Part shown: in pieces, positions 17,913 through 25,427 of the stretch
How positions within the stretch are numbered: position 1 is the stretch's first letter
How the letters are laid out: the number at the start of each line of letters is the position of its first letter
Assembly (NCBI RefSeq): GCF_041435115.1
Contig: NZ_CP108046.1
Span: 3,100,001-3,164,000 of the forward strand
Origin: Streptomyces sp. NBC_00289
GTDB taxonomy: Bacteria; Actinomycetota; Actinomycetes; Streptomycetales; Streptomycetaceae
Direction of reading: 5' to 3'
Length of the DNA stretch: 64,000 nt
Notes under the pieces: generated by a model
Database searches by the model: none
Seen by the model: the letters and a program-made list of their open reading frames with translations, nothing else
What the model was told of the DNA's origin: nothing
Position numbers and translations under genes: made by a program

Positions 17913-18791
17913 TCAGCTGTCGGAGTCCGACGGCTTCCAGCGGAAGATGCGGCGCTCGCCGAAGGTCAGCAGTCCTTCGGCGAGGAGCGCGACGACGGCG
18001 AGGATGACCATCGCGGCGTACACACCGGCCGCGTTGAAGGTGCCCTGCGACTGTGCGACGAGCAGGCCGATGCCCTTGGTCGCGCCGATGTACTCGCCGA
18101 CGATGGCTCCGATGAGGGCGAAGCCGAAGCTGACGTGGAGGCTGGTGAAGATCCACGAGGTGGCAGACGGGATGACGACCTGAAGGGTCACCCTGCGGTC
18201 ACTCGCACCCAGGATCCGGGCGTTCGCGACGAGGTTGCGGTCGACTTCGCGGGCCCCCTGGAAGGCGTTGAAGAACACCGGGAAGAACACCAGGACGACG
18301 GCTGAGGCCACCTTGGAGGCCGGTCCGAGCCCGAACCAGATCACGAAGATCGGAGCGAGGACGATCCTGGGTATGGAGTTGAGCACCTTGATGTATGGAC
18401 CAAGGACGTCGGCGAGCAAGGTGATCCGCCCCAGCGCAATACCGAAGACCACGCCGGCGACCACCCCGAAGACCCAGCCCAGCAGCGCCTCGTACAGCGT
18501 GTACCAGACCTGTTCGCCCAGGGAGCCGAGCGCGGTGCCGTGCGTCACCCAGGTGTAGATCTGGTCCCAGATCTTCGAGGGCATCGAGAAGTTGAAGGGG
18601 TCGATGACCTTCGTCCGGGCGCACACCTCCCACAGGCCGAGAACGCCGACCAGAAGGATCACGCGGGCGGCAGCGACGACGATCTTGCGTCTGCGTGCGG
18701 CACGCGCGCGTGAATGGGCGCGGTCCGTCTTGTGGCCGTGCTCGGTGAGGGGCAGTGTGACCGCGGCCTCGGGCAGGAGGTCAGGCGACAT
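17913..18791 (-). CDS. ABC importer permease (SsuC class)
   Basis: About 292 residues from the ATG at 18791. A longer reading to 18851 is possible but would lie deep in the ATPase gene. Six hydrophobic segments are visible, with the binding-protein-dependent EAA loop near residues 195-225 (ANARILGASDRRVTLQVVIPSA), which docks to the ATPase. The start overlaps the end of the ATPase gene by 11 bases, showing translational coupling. A charged Arg-rich N-terminal tail precedes the first membrane helix. Confidence 0.92.
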   Translation of the reverse strand: MSPDLLPEAAVTLPLTEHGHKTDRAHSRARAARRRKIVVAAARVILLVGVLGLWEVCARTKVIDPFNFSMPSKIWDQIYTWVTHGTALGSLGEQVWYTLYEALLGWVFGVVAGVVFGIALGRITLLADVLGPYIKVLNSIPRIVLAPIFVIWFGLGPASKVASAVVLVFFPVFFNAFQGAREVDRNLVANARILGASDRRVTLQVVIPSATSWIFTSLHVSFGFALIGAIVGEYIGATKGIGLLVAQSQGTFNAAGVYAAMVILAVVALLAEGLLTFGERRIFRWKPSDSDS

Positions 18792-19596
18792 TGGCCGCAC
18801 CCCGCTCCCGCGTGATGCGGACCTCTTCACCGAGGGACTCCCAGATCTCACGGTAGATCTCGATGAACCGCGACTCCAGGCGGACGGCTTCCACCTTCCG
18901 CGGCCGCGGCAGGTCGATGTCGAAGACCTGCTTCACGGTGGCCGGCCCGGCGGTCATCACGACGACCTTGTCGGCCAGCGCGATGGACTCCTCCAGGTCA
19001 TGGGTGACGAAGACGACGGAGGCGCGCGTGCCCTCCCACAGTTCGAGCAGTTCGTCCGACATCAGGGCGCGGGTCTGCACGTCGAGTGCGGAGAAGGGCT
19101 CGTCCATCAACAGGATCTCGGGGTCGTTGACGAAGGTCGCGGCGAGTGCGACGCGCTTGCGCTGGCCGCCGGAGAGCTGGTGCGGGTAACGATCCTCGAA
19201 GTCGGTCAGGCCCACCCGGGCCAGCCAGTCGCGCGCCTTGCGCTTCGCCTCCGCCTTGGGCACGCCGCGGAAGCGCGGGCCCGCCATGACGTTGGACAGG
19301 ACCGTGCGCCAGGGAAACGTGGCGTCCTGCTGGAAGACGAAGCCGACCTTGTCGCCAACGCCGCGGACCGCTTCCCCGGCGACCAGCACCTCACCTTCGG
19401 TGGGCTCTTCAAGCCCGCTGACCAGGGTCAACGTAGTGGACTTGCCACAGCCCGTAGGGCCGACGACCGCCACGAACTCGCCACGTCCGACGCTGAGATC
19501 CAGTCCTCTGACAGCCGTGTGCAAACCCCCTGACGGGGTCCGGAACGTCTTGCTGGCGCCTCGCAACTCGATGGCGGGGCTGATGTCTGCGCTCAT
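18781..19596 (-). CDS. ABC importer ATPase (SsuB class)
   Basis: A 271-residue protein from the ATG at 19596. The in-frame extension to 20055 covers the promoter region and the antiparallel regulator gene. Motifs in order: Walker A GPTGCGKST, Q-loop FVFQQDATFPW, signature LSGGQRKRVALA, Walker B ILLMDEPFSALD and H-loop VTHD. It is the first gene of the importer operon and powers uptake through the permease at 17913-18791. It is divergent from the orphan response regulator at 19756. Confidence 0.93.
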   Translation of the reverse strand: MSADISPAIELRGASKTFRTPSGGLHTAVRGLDLSVGRGEFVAVVGPTGCGKSTTLTLVSGLEEPTEGEVLVAGEAVRGVGDKVGFVFQQDATFPWRTVLSNVMAGPRFRGVPKAEAKRKARDWLARVGLTDFEDRYPHQLSGGQRKRVALAATFVNDPEILLMDEPFSALDVQTRALMSDELLELWEGTRASVVFVTHDLEESIALADKVVVMTAGPATVKQVFDIDLPRPRKVEAVRLESRFIEIYREIWESLGEEVRITRERGAANVA

Positions 19597-19653
19597 GGCC
19601 GGACGGTAGAAGTGGCGTGTGCCACAGCAGCAGTCTTCTGAGCACATGCCGTT

Positions 19654-19702
19654 CTTTTGCTTGCAACGGCCTGTTGTGCTCCTTTTGCTCGCGCTACAAC
19701 AG
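19654..19702. promoter_or_regulatory. Direct and inverted repeats between the importer operon and the orphan regulator
   Basis: CTTTTGCTTGC (19654-19664) and CTTTTGCTCGC (19682-19692) are direct repeats 28 bases apart. CTGTTGT (19671-19677) and ACAACAG (19696-19702) form an inverted repeat. These sit in the 160-base divergent promoter region and are candidate response-regulator binding sites. Confidence 0.45.
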
Positions 19703-19755
19703 CGAAGCCGAAACACGGGCTTAACGCCTGTCAGGCCTTGACGGAAAGAGGCCCG

Positions 19756-20451
19756 ATGATTGACGTCCTGGTCGTGGACGACGACTTCCGTGTCGCCGAG
19801 ATCAACGCCAAGTACGTGGGGAAGGTTCCCGGCTTCCGGGTTGCCGCCCGTGCGCACAGTGCTGCCCAGGCGCTGGCCGCGGTGCAGCGCGGAACCATCG
19901 ACCTGGTACTGCTCGACCACTACCTGCCCGACGGGACGGGCCTCGAACTCGTCCACCGCATGCGGGAACAGGGCCACGGCACCGACGTCATCATGATCAC
20001 GGCGGCGGGCGACGTGACGACCGTGCAGACCGCCATGCGTCTCGGCGCCCTGCACTACCTCGTCAAGCCGTTCACCTTCGCGGCGCTGCGCACTCGCCTC
20101 GACTCGTACGCCGCCCTGCGCCGCACCGTCGACCGGGTCGGCGGCGGCCGCGGCATCGCCGGCCAGGAGCAGGTGGACCGGATCTTCAGCGCCCTGCGCA
20201 CCACACCGGCGCCTCCCTCACCGGGGCTGCCGAGCGGCCACTCGGAGCCGACCACGGACTTGATCTGCCGCGTTCTGCACGGCGCGGCCCATCCGCTCTC
20301 CGCACACGAGGTCGCCGCCGAGACGGGCCTGAGTCGCTCCACGGCCCAGCGCTACCTCCGCCACCTGGAACAGGCCGGCCGCCTCCGCCTCACCCTCAAG
20401 TACGGCGACACCGGCCGCCCCGAACACCGTTACGCCTGGGTGACGCCGTAG
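19756..20451 (+). CDS. Orphan response regulator, paralogue of the CitB-type regulator
   Basis: A 231-residue protein starting at ATG 19756 after GAAAGAGG. It has the same layout as the regulator at 16035: receiver with VVDDD, LVLLDHYLPDGTG and YLVKPF, then a C-terminal helix-turn-helix with LSAHEVAAETGLSRSTAQRYL. The two are clearly duplicates. No kinase is attached, so either the sensor at 14362 phosphorylates both or another kinase does. The divergent placement next to the ABC importer suggests it controls that operon. Confidence 0.92.
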   Translation: MIDVLVVDDDFRVAEINAKYVGKVPGFRVAARAHSAAQALAAVQRGTIDLVLLDHYLPDGTGLELVHRMREQGHGTDVIMITAAGDVTTVQTAMRLGALHYLVKPFTFAALRTRLDSYAALRRTVDRVGGGRGIAGQEQVDRIFSALRTTPAPPSPGLPSGHSEPTTDLICRVLHGAAHPLSAHEVAAETGLSRSTAQRYLRHLEQAGRLRLTLKYGDTGRPEHRYAWVTP

Positions 20452-20509
20452 CCGCACCGCCTGGCGGGACTACGGCAGCCTTGGCCGTACGACCGTCAGG
20501 GCGCCGCCT

Positions 20510-22102
20510 CTAGACAGCCCCCGCCCCCGTCAGCGAGCGCACCTCGGTCTCCGCGTGCTTGGCCTCGTCGGGCAGCTCCGCAGAGGTGACGGTGCCGAGC
20601 CAGCCCGCCAGGAAGCCCAGCGGGATCGAGACGAGTCCGGGGTTCTGCAGCGGGAAGTACTGGAAGTCGACGGCGGGGAACAGCGACTCCGGGCTCCCCG
20701 ACACCACGGGAGACAGCAGCACGAGTACCAGCGCCGGGATCAGACCGCCGTAGACGGCCCACACGGCGCCTCGGGTGGTGAAGCCGCGCCAGAACAGTGA
20801 GTAGAGCAGGACCGGCAGATTGGCGGACGCGGCGACTGCGAACGCGAGGCCCACCAGGAACGCGACGTTGAGATCGCGCGCCAGCAGGCCGAGGGCGATC
20901 GCGACCACGCCGATACCGACCGCGGCAGCGCGTGCCACAGCGACCTCGCTGCGCGGTTCGGCATGCCTACGTCGCAAAGACGCGTAGAGATCGTGGGCGA
21001 CGGACGCCGACGATGCGAGCGTGATCCCGGCGACCACTGCGAGGATCGTTGCGAACGCGATGGCGGCGACGATCGCGAAGAGAACCGTTCCTCCCGTGGA
21101 CTCGGCACCGCCTCCCAGGTTGAGGGCCAGCAGCGGGACGGCCGTGTTGCCGGCCGCGTTCGAGCCTCGTACGGCCTCCGGGCCCACGATCGCCGCGGCT
21201 CCGAAGCCGAGGACGATCGTCATCAGGTAGAACCCGCCGATCAGGCCGATCGACCAGACGACCGAACTGCGCGCGGCGCGCGCAGTGGGCACGGTGTAGA
21301 AGCGGGACAGGATGTGCGGCAGTCCAGCCGTGCCCAGCACCAGCGCGAGACCCAGGCTGATGAAGTCGAAGCGGGCCGTCCAGTCCCCGCCGTACTTCAG
21401 TCCGGGTGCCAGGAACGCGTCGCCGTGGCCACTGCGCTCCGCCGCCGTGAGCAGCAACTGGTCGAAGTCGCCGTGGAAACGCACCAGGACCAGCACGGTC
21501 AGCGCGACGGTGCCGCCGAGCAGCAGGACCGCCTTGACGATCTGGATCCAGGTGGTGGCCCGCATCCCACCCAACGACACATAGATCACCATGAGCGCGC
21601 CGACGCCGATGACGGTCCAGGTCTGCGCCGCCTCACCGGTGCCGCCGAGCAGCAGCGCGACCAGACTGCCCGCGCCCACCATCTGCGCCACCAGATACAG
21701 AACGGACACGGTGACCGAGGAAGTTCCCGCCGCGATTCGTACGGGCCGTTCGCTCATTCGCGCCGCGACCACGTCGGCCAGCGTGAACCGCCCGCAGTTG
21801 CGCACCAGTTCGGCGACGAGGAAGAGCACCACCAGCCACGCCACCAGAAAGCCCACCGAGTACAGCAGCCCGTCGTAGCCGAAGAGAGCGATGAGGCCGG
21901 AGATCCCCAGGAAGGAGGCGGCCGACATGTAGTCACCCGCGATGGCAAAACCGTTCTCCACCGGCGAGAAGAGACGGCCGCCCGCGTAGAACTCCTCCGC
22001 CGAACCGTGCCGGTGGCGGCTCACCCACGTCGTGATGGCCAGGGTGACCGCGACGAAAGCGCTGAACAGCAGCAATGCCAGCGTCTGATGGTCGCCCCTC
22101 AC
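20510..22102 (-). CDS. Solute:sodium symporter, acetate permease (ActP) type
   Basis: A 530-residue integral membrane protein with about 13 hydrophobic segments. The SSS-family signature is visible in AEEFYAGGRLFSPVENGFAIAGDYMSAASFLG near the N-terminus and GLPHILSRFYTVPTARAAR further on, which is typical of cation/acetate symporters. It probably imports acetate or another short monocarboxylate with sodium. Its ATG overlaps the DUF485 gene stop by four bases, the standard arrangement for this transporter class. The name actP is by class resemblance only. Confidence 0.9.
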   Translation of the reverse strand: MRGDHQTLALLLFSAFVAVTLAITTWVSRHRHGSAEEFYAGGRLFSPVENGFAIAGDYMSAASFLGISGLIALFGYDGLLYSVGFLVAWLVVLFLVAELVRNCGRFTLADVVAARMSERPVRIAAGTSSVTVSVLYLVAQMVGAGSLVALLLGGTGEAAQTWTVIGVGALMVIYVSLGGMRATTWIQIVKAVLLLGGTVALTVLVLVRFHGDFDQLLLTAAERSGHGDAFLAPGLKYGGDWTARFDFISLGLALVLGTAGLPHILSRFYTVPTARAARSSVVWSIGLIGGFYLMTIVLGFGAAAIVGPEAVRGSNAAGNTAVPLLALNLGGGAESTGGTVLFAIVAAIAFATILAVVAGITLASSASVAHDLYASLRRRHAEPRSEVAVARAAAVGIGVVAIALGLLARDLNVAFLVGLAFAVAASANLPVLLYSLFWRGFTTRGAVWAVYGGLIPALVLVLLSPVVSGSPESLFPAVDFQYFPLQNPGLVSIPLGFLAGWLGTVTSAELPDEAKHAETEVRSLTGAGAV

Positions 22103-22656
22103 AGCGCACCGCCCCGCACACCACGCGTCAGTTCCTGCGTTTCCCAGCGCACTTCGAGCGCGGCTCGGTCCCTGCGCAACCTCGCGTGCCTGGCGTACGC
22201 CCAGGTCAGCAGGAACGTGGAGAGGAACTGCCCGAGCCCCGCGAGCATCGCCACGTTCACCGCGCCGGCCACCGGCCGCGCCATCAACCCCGGCGCGGTC
22301 GTGGCGGTCACCACGTAGGCCAGGTACCAGACGAGGAACCCGGCCACGGCCGGGACCACGAACCTGCGGTAGCGGCTGCGCACCTCCTGGAAAGCGACGC
22401 TGCGCTGCACTTCGAGGTACACGTCGGCCGCGGCAGCCTCCCGTGCCCCACCCGCCCGACTCGCCGGGACGGCGGCGGACGCGCCCGCCGCCGCGTCCGA
22501 CTCACCCCACCCGGAGGCGAGTGCGTCGTACCACGGGTCGTCGTACCGCACGCTGCCGGACGCCTCGGCGGGGGCCTGGTCATGACCTGTGTGGGTCTCG
22601 GCCGAACTCTCGGCACCACCCGCGTCTCCGCGGGGAAAGCCGTTACTTGACTGCAT
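22099..22656 (-). CDS. DUF485-family membrane protein, partner of the symporter
   Basis: About 185 residues from the ATG at 22656. A start at 22692 is possible. The N-terminal 80 residues are hydrophilic and Ala/Gly-rich. The DUF485 domain has two membrane helices, with the VRSRYRRFVVP motif just before the first and TFLLTWAYARHARLRRD after the second. DUF485 proteins (YjcH) are nearly always encoded just upstream of acetate symporters and coupled to them, as here. The biochemical role is not established. Confidence 0.88.
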   Translation of the reverse strand: MQSSNGFPRGDAGGAESSAETHTGHDQAPAEASGSVRYDDPWYDALASGWGESDAAAGASAAVPASRAGGAREAAAADVYLEVQRSVAFQEVRSRYRRFVVPAVAGFLVWYLAYVVTATTAPGLMARPVAGAVNVAMLAGLGQFLSTFLLTWAYARHARLRRDRAALEVRWETQELTRGVRGGAL

Positions 22657-22725
22657 GCCCAAGGATGGACAGAACGGGAAGATCCCCGACACTTCTTCCC
22701 CCCGCTCTTCACCCCATCAGGTGAC

Positions 22726-23409
22726 TCAATCCGTCGAGAGCCGCACAAGACCCTTCGCATACGCATAACGGACCGCCTGAGCACGGTCCTTGAGGCCCGT
22801 CTTCGCGAACAGGTTGTTGATGTGGGTCTTCACGGTCGCCGTGGAGACGTGCAGCCGACGGGCGATCTCCTGATTGCTCAGGCCTTCGGCGATCAGTACC
22901 AGCACCTCGGTCTCCCGCGTGGTGAGTCCGTCCGGAGCCGCGGCGGGCACCGTCGACGGAGGCTCCGGCTCGGACAGCCGCTCCAGCAGCCGCCGTTGGA
23001 TGCTGGGCGACAGCCCCGCGTCCCCGGACAGCACGCTCTCCACGGCCCGTACGATCTCGTCACCCCCGGCGTCCTTGGTGAGATAGCCGCGCGCCCCCGC
23101 CTTCAACGCGGGGAACAGCGACTCGTCGTCGGCGAACGTCGTGAGCACCACGACCTGCGTGGCAGGATGCCCGGTCCTGATCCGCCGGGTCGCCTCCACT
23201 CCGTCGCACCGGGGCATCCGCAGGTCCATCAGCACGACGTCGGGGGCAAGTTCGGCGACCAGCTCCACCGCTTCGTTCCCGTCCCCGGCGGCGCCGACGA
23301 CCTCGATTCCGGGCAACAGACCCAGCAACATCACGATGCCCTCACGGACGACGGTCTGATCGTCCGCGACCACGACCCGCGCGGGCTTCCTGGCCGGCTC
23401 CTGCGTCAT
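22726..23409 (-). CDS. NarL/LuxR-family response regulator
   Basis: A 227-residue protein. The receiver domain has VVADDQ, phospho-Asp in VVLMDLRMPRCDG and Lys in YLTKDA. The C-terminal LuxR-type helix-turn-helix has LTTRETEVLVLIAEGLSNQEIARRL written across residues 160-185, followed by STATVKTHINNLFAK. It overlaps the upstream kinase gene by four bases. The target is unknown, and the 28-base palindrome upstream of the operon is one candidate site. Confidence 0.93.
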   Translation of the reverse strand: MTQEPARKPARVVVADDQTVVREGIVMLLGLLPGIEVVGAAGDGNEAVELVAELAPDVVLMDLRMPRCDGVEATRRIRTGHPATQVVVLTTFADDESLFPALKAGARGYLTKDAGGDEIVRAVESVLSGDAGLSPSIQRRLLERLSEPEPPSTVPAAAPDGLTTRETEVLVLIAEGLSNQEIARRLHVSTATVKTHINNLFAKTGLKDRAQAVRYAYAKGLVRLSTD

Positions 23410-24557
23410 ACGGGCACCTGCAACCTCACCACGAACCCCTCCTCCTCCGGCCCTGCGACCAACGAGCCGCCCAGCAGTTCGGCGCGCTCCCGCATGCCCA
23501 GCAGACCGTACCCGGCGCCCGTGCCTGTGAGCTCGCCGGGCAAACCACCCGTGTCCCGCACGACAAGGGCGACTTGGCCCTCGCCATAGACAAGCCGTAG
23601 CCGCACCTTGGCGCCGGGAGCGTGTTTGCGGGCGTTCGTCAGAGCCTCCTGAGCGACTCTGCGCACAGCCTGCGACGCCTCGGCCGACAGCGGTCTGCGC
23701 TCACCCGCAATGGTGACCTCGGCGTCTTCGGCCGCGCTGACGAGCTGGGTGAGGAAATCCTCCAGCGGTGTCAGCTCCCCGCGCAGCGCCGACAGCGCCT
23801 GCCGGGTCTCGGACAGGCCGTCGCGTGCCATGCCCCTTGCTGCCACGACCCGTTCCAGGATCTGCTCCCGGCCGGCTCCCCGCTCGATCAGCAGGCGGGC
23901 CGCCTCCAGGTGCACAAGCTGCGCAGACAGGCTGTGCGCCAGTACGTCGTGAATCTCCCGCGCTATACGGGCCCGCTCGGCGAGGGCCGCCGACTCCGTC
24001 TCGGCCGCGCGCGCGGCCCGCTCCTGGGCGAGCAGTCGCTGAGCGTTACCGCGGGCTTCGGCGTCCAGCCGTAGGACATATCCGGCCAGGGCCAGTCCCG
24101 CCGTCGTCGCCGTGGTGGTCAGCCAGACATCGTCATTGACCGCTGCGTAGGCGGCGAGGGCGACGGAGGTCACGGGCACAGCGGCTGCCATGGGCAGTCG
24201 CTCCAAAGAGGCTATGGCGCAGGCGCACCAGATGACGAGGGCGGGAACCCTGAAGCCGGTGGCCTGGGCAGCGACCGCGATGCCCAGCAACAGGGCGAGG
24301 AGCGCCAAGGACGGCCAGAGCCGGTGGGCCAGCGTGGCCCGGAAGAAGGCCCAACCGGCGAAGGCGGAGAGGAGGACGCCGGCTGCTGCTCCTACCGCGC
24401 CCCAGCCACGGCCTTCATCGCTGTTGAAGACGCCCCACAGGAGGATGCCGACGGCCAGCAACCGCGCCACCCGGCCGAGTATGAGCCGGGCCCGGGAGAT
24501 GCCGGTGCGCCTCAGCGCTTCCGGTGAGGGCCAGCGTGTCCAGGCGTTGTCCGTCAC
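23406..24557 (-). CDS. Membrane sensor histidine kinase (NarX/DesK-like, HisKA_3 type)
   Basis: A 383-residue protein starting at GTG 24557, five bases after GGAAGGAG. The N-terminal half has five or six membrane helices with little extracytoplasmic loop, so the signal is probably sensed in the membrane. The phosphorylation site is in ARIAREIHDVLAHSLS, and the ATPase domain follows with QEALTNARKHAPGA and GYGLLGMRERAELLGG. It is the cognate kinase of the adjacent regulator and is coupled by four-base overlaps on both sides. Confidence 0.92.
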   Translation of the reverse strand: MTDNAWTRWPSPEALRRTGISRARLILGRVARLLAVGILLWGVFNSDEGRGWGAVGAAAGVLLSAFAGWAFFRATLAHRLWPSLALLALLLGIAVAAQATGFRVPALVIWCACAIASLERLPMAAAVPVTSVALAAYAAVNDDVWLTTTATTAGLALAGYVLRLDAEARGNAQRLLAQERAARAAETESAALAERARIAREIHDVLAHSLSAQLVHLEAARLLIERGAGREQILERVVAARGMARDGLSETRQALSALRGELTPLEDFLTQLVSAAEDAEVTIAGERRPLSAEASQAVRRVAQEALTNARKHAPGAKVRLRLVYGEGQVALVVRDTGGLPGELTGTGAGYGLLGMRERAELLGGSLVAGPEEEGFVVRLQVPV

Positions 24558-25078
24558 ACACGCTCCTTCCACGCGGGCCGCGCCGTGCCGTCACGGTACG
24601 CCGCGCCCGGTACCGCAGGCCGCTCCAGCGACTGGGCCCGCCAGACCATGATCCCGGAGCGGACGAACAGCGTCCCCGCAAGAGCGAGCAGGAGGGCCGA
24701 GCTGTCCTGACGAATTCCGAGCATGGCGCCGAGCGCGAAAAGGCCGACACGGAGACCGATACCGACGACCCACACGGCGACGCTGGTCTTGGTGCTCCTG
24801 CTCCACACACCGCTGTCCGCCTCCACCCATATGCGAGTGGTCCAGGCCCAGCCGACGCCGGTGGCCAGGCCGATGAGCAGCTCGGCGCCGAGCAGAAGCG
24901 CGGAGCCGGTGCGATGGTGTGCGTCGAGCAGGCCCGGCTCACGCAGCGCCGCGACTGCCAGGATCGCGGGAACGAGCCACCAGGGCCTGCCGCTGTCGAG
25001 CCGGCTGGTGCGAAATTGCCGCACGATCACCAGGGCGACAACGGCCACGATGACCAACGCGTTGACGAGCCCGGACAT
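24554..25078 (-). CDS. DUF1453-like integral membrane protein
   Basis: A 174-residue protein from the ATG at 25078, preceded by GGAGG. Five hydrophobic segments are visible, beginning LVNALVIVAVVALVIVRQF. It resembles the DUF1453/CcdC-like group of small membrane proteins by layout. It is the first gene of a three-gene operon, with its stop overlapping the kinase start by four bases, so it may supply or modulate the signal for the kinase. The function is unknown. Confidence 0.75.
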   Translation of the reverse strand: MSGLVNALVIVAVVALVIVRQFRTSRLDSGRPWWLVPAILAVAALREPGLLDAHHRTGSALLLGAELLIGLATGVGWAWTTRIWVEADSGVWSRSTKTSVAVWVVGIGLRVGLFALGAMLGIRQDSSALLLALAGTLFVRSGIMVWRAQSLERPAVPGAAYRDGTARPAWKERV

Positions 25079-25204
25079 CGAAGCCTCCGTGAGCGAAGAA
25101 GGTGAGTGCCGACAGCGAGTGCTGCCGACGCCTTCGAAGCTACGGAAATACGCAGGCCAGGAGATCGGAGCCGGGGTGGATCGTGGGTGGAACTCCCAGC
25201 AGGT

Positions 25205-25232
25205 GGTGTCTCCACCCGCGGGTGGAGACACC
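25205..25232. promoter_or_regulatory. 28-base perfect palindrome upstream of the membrane protein-kinase-regulator operon
   Basis: The half-site GGTGTCTCCACCCG is followed directly by its exact reverse complement, with no spacer. It lies 127 bases upstream of the ATG at 25078 and 195 bases downstream of the parE gene start-side neighbour's stop region at 25428. It could be an operator for a dimeric regulator or a structured element in RNA. The 349-base gap around it holds nothing else I recognise. Confidence 0.55.
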
Positions 25233-25427
25233 TTCCTGGCCGGGCAGGTCGAGCCGCACACTCGAGCCGCAAACGTCCCTGCCGCAGGCTGCTGGACCGA
25301 TCCCGGCCGAGATCCAGCCCGGCCTGGGGAACATTCAAAGCTGGACAGATGCCGGGCCGGCCGGGCCCAGCCTCCCCGCCCTTCCGACCCCCGGCCAGGC
25401 ACGGCCGCTCGACCGCGGGCAGTACCG

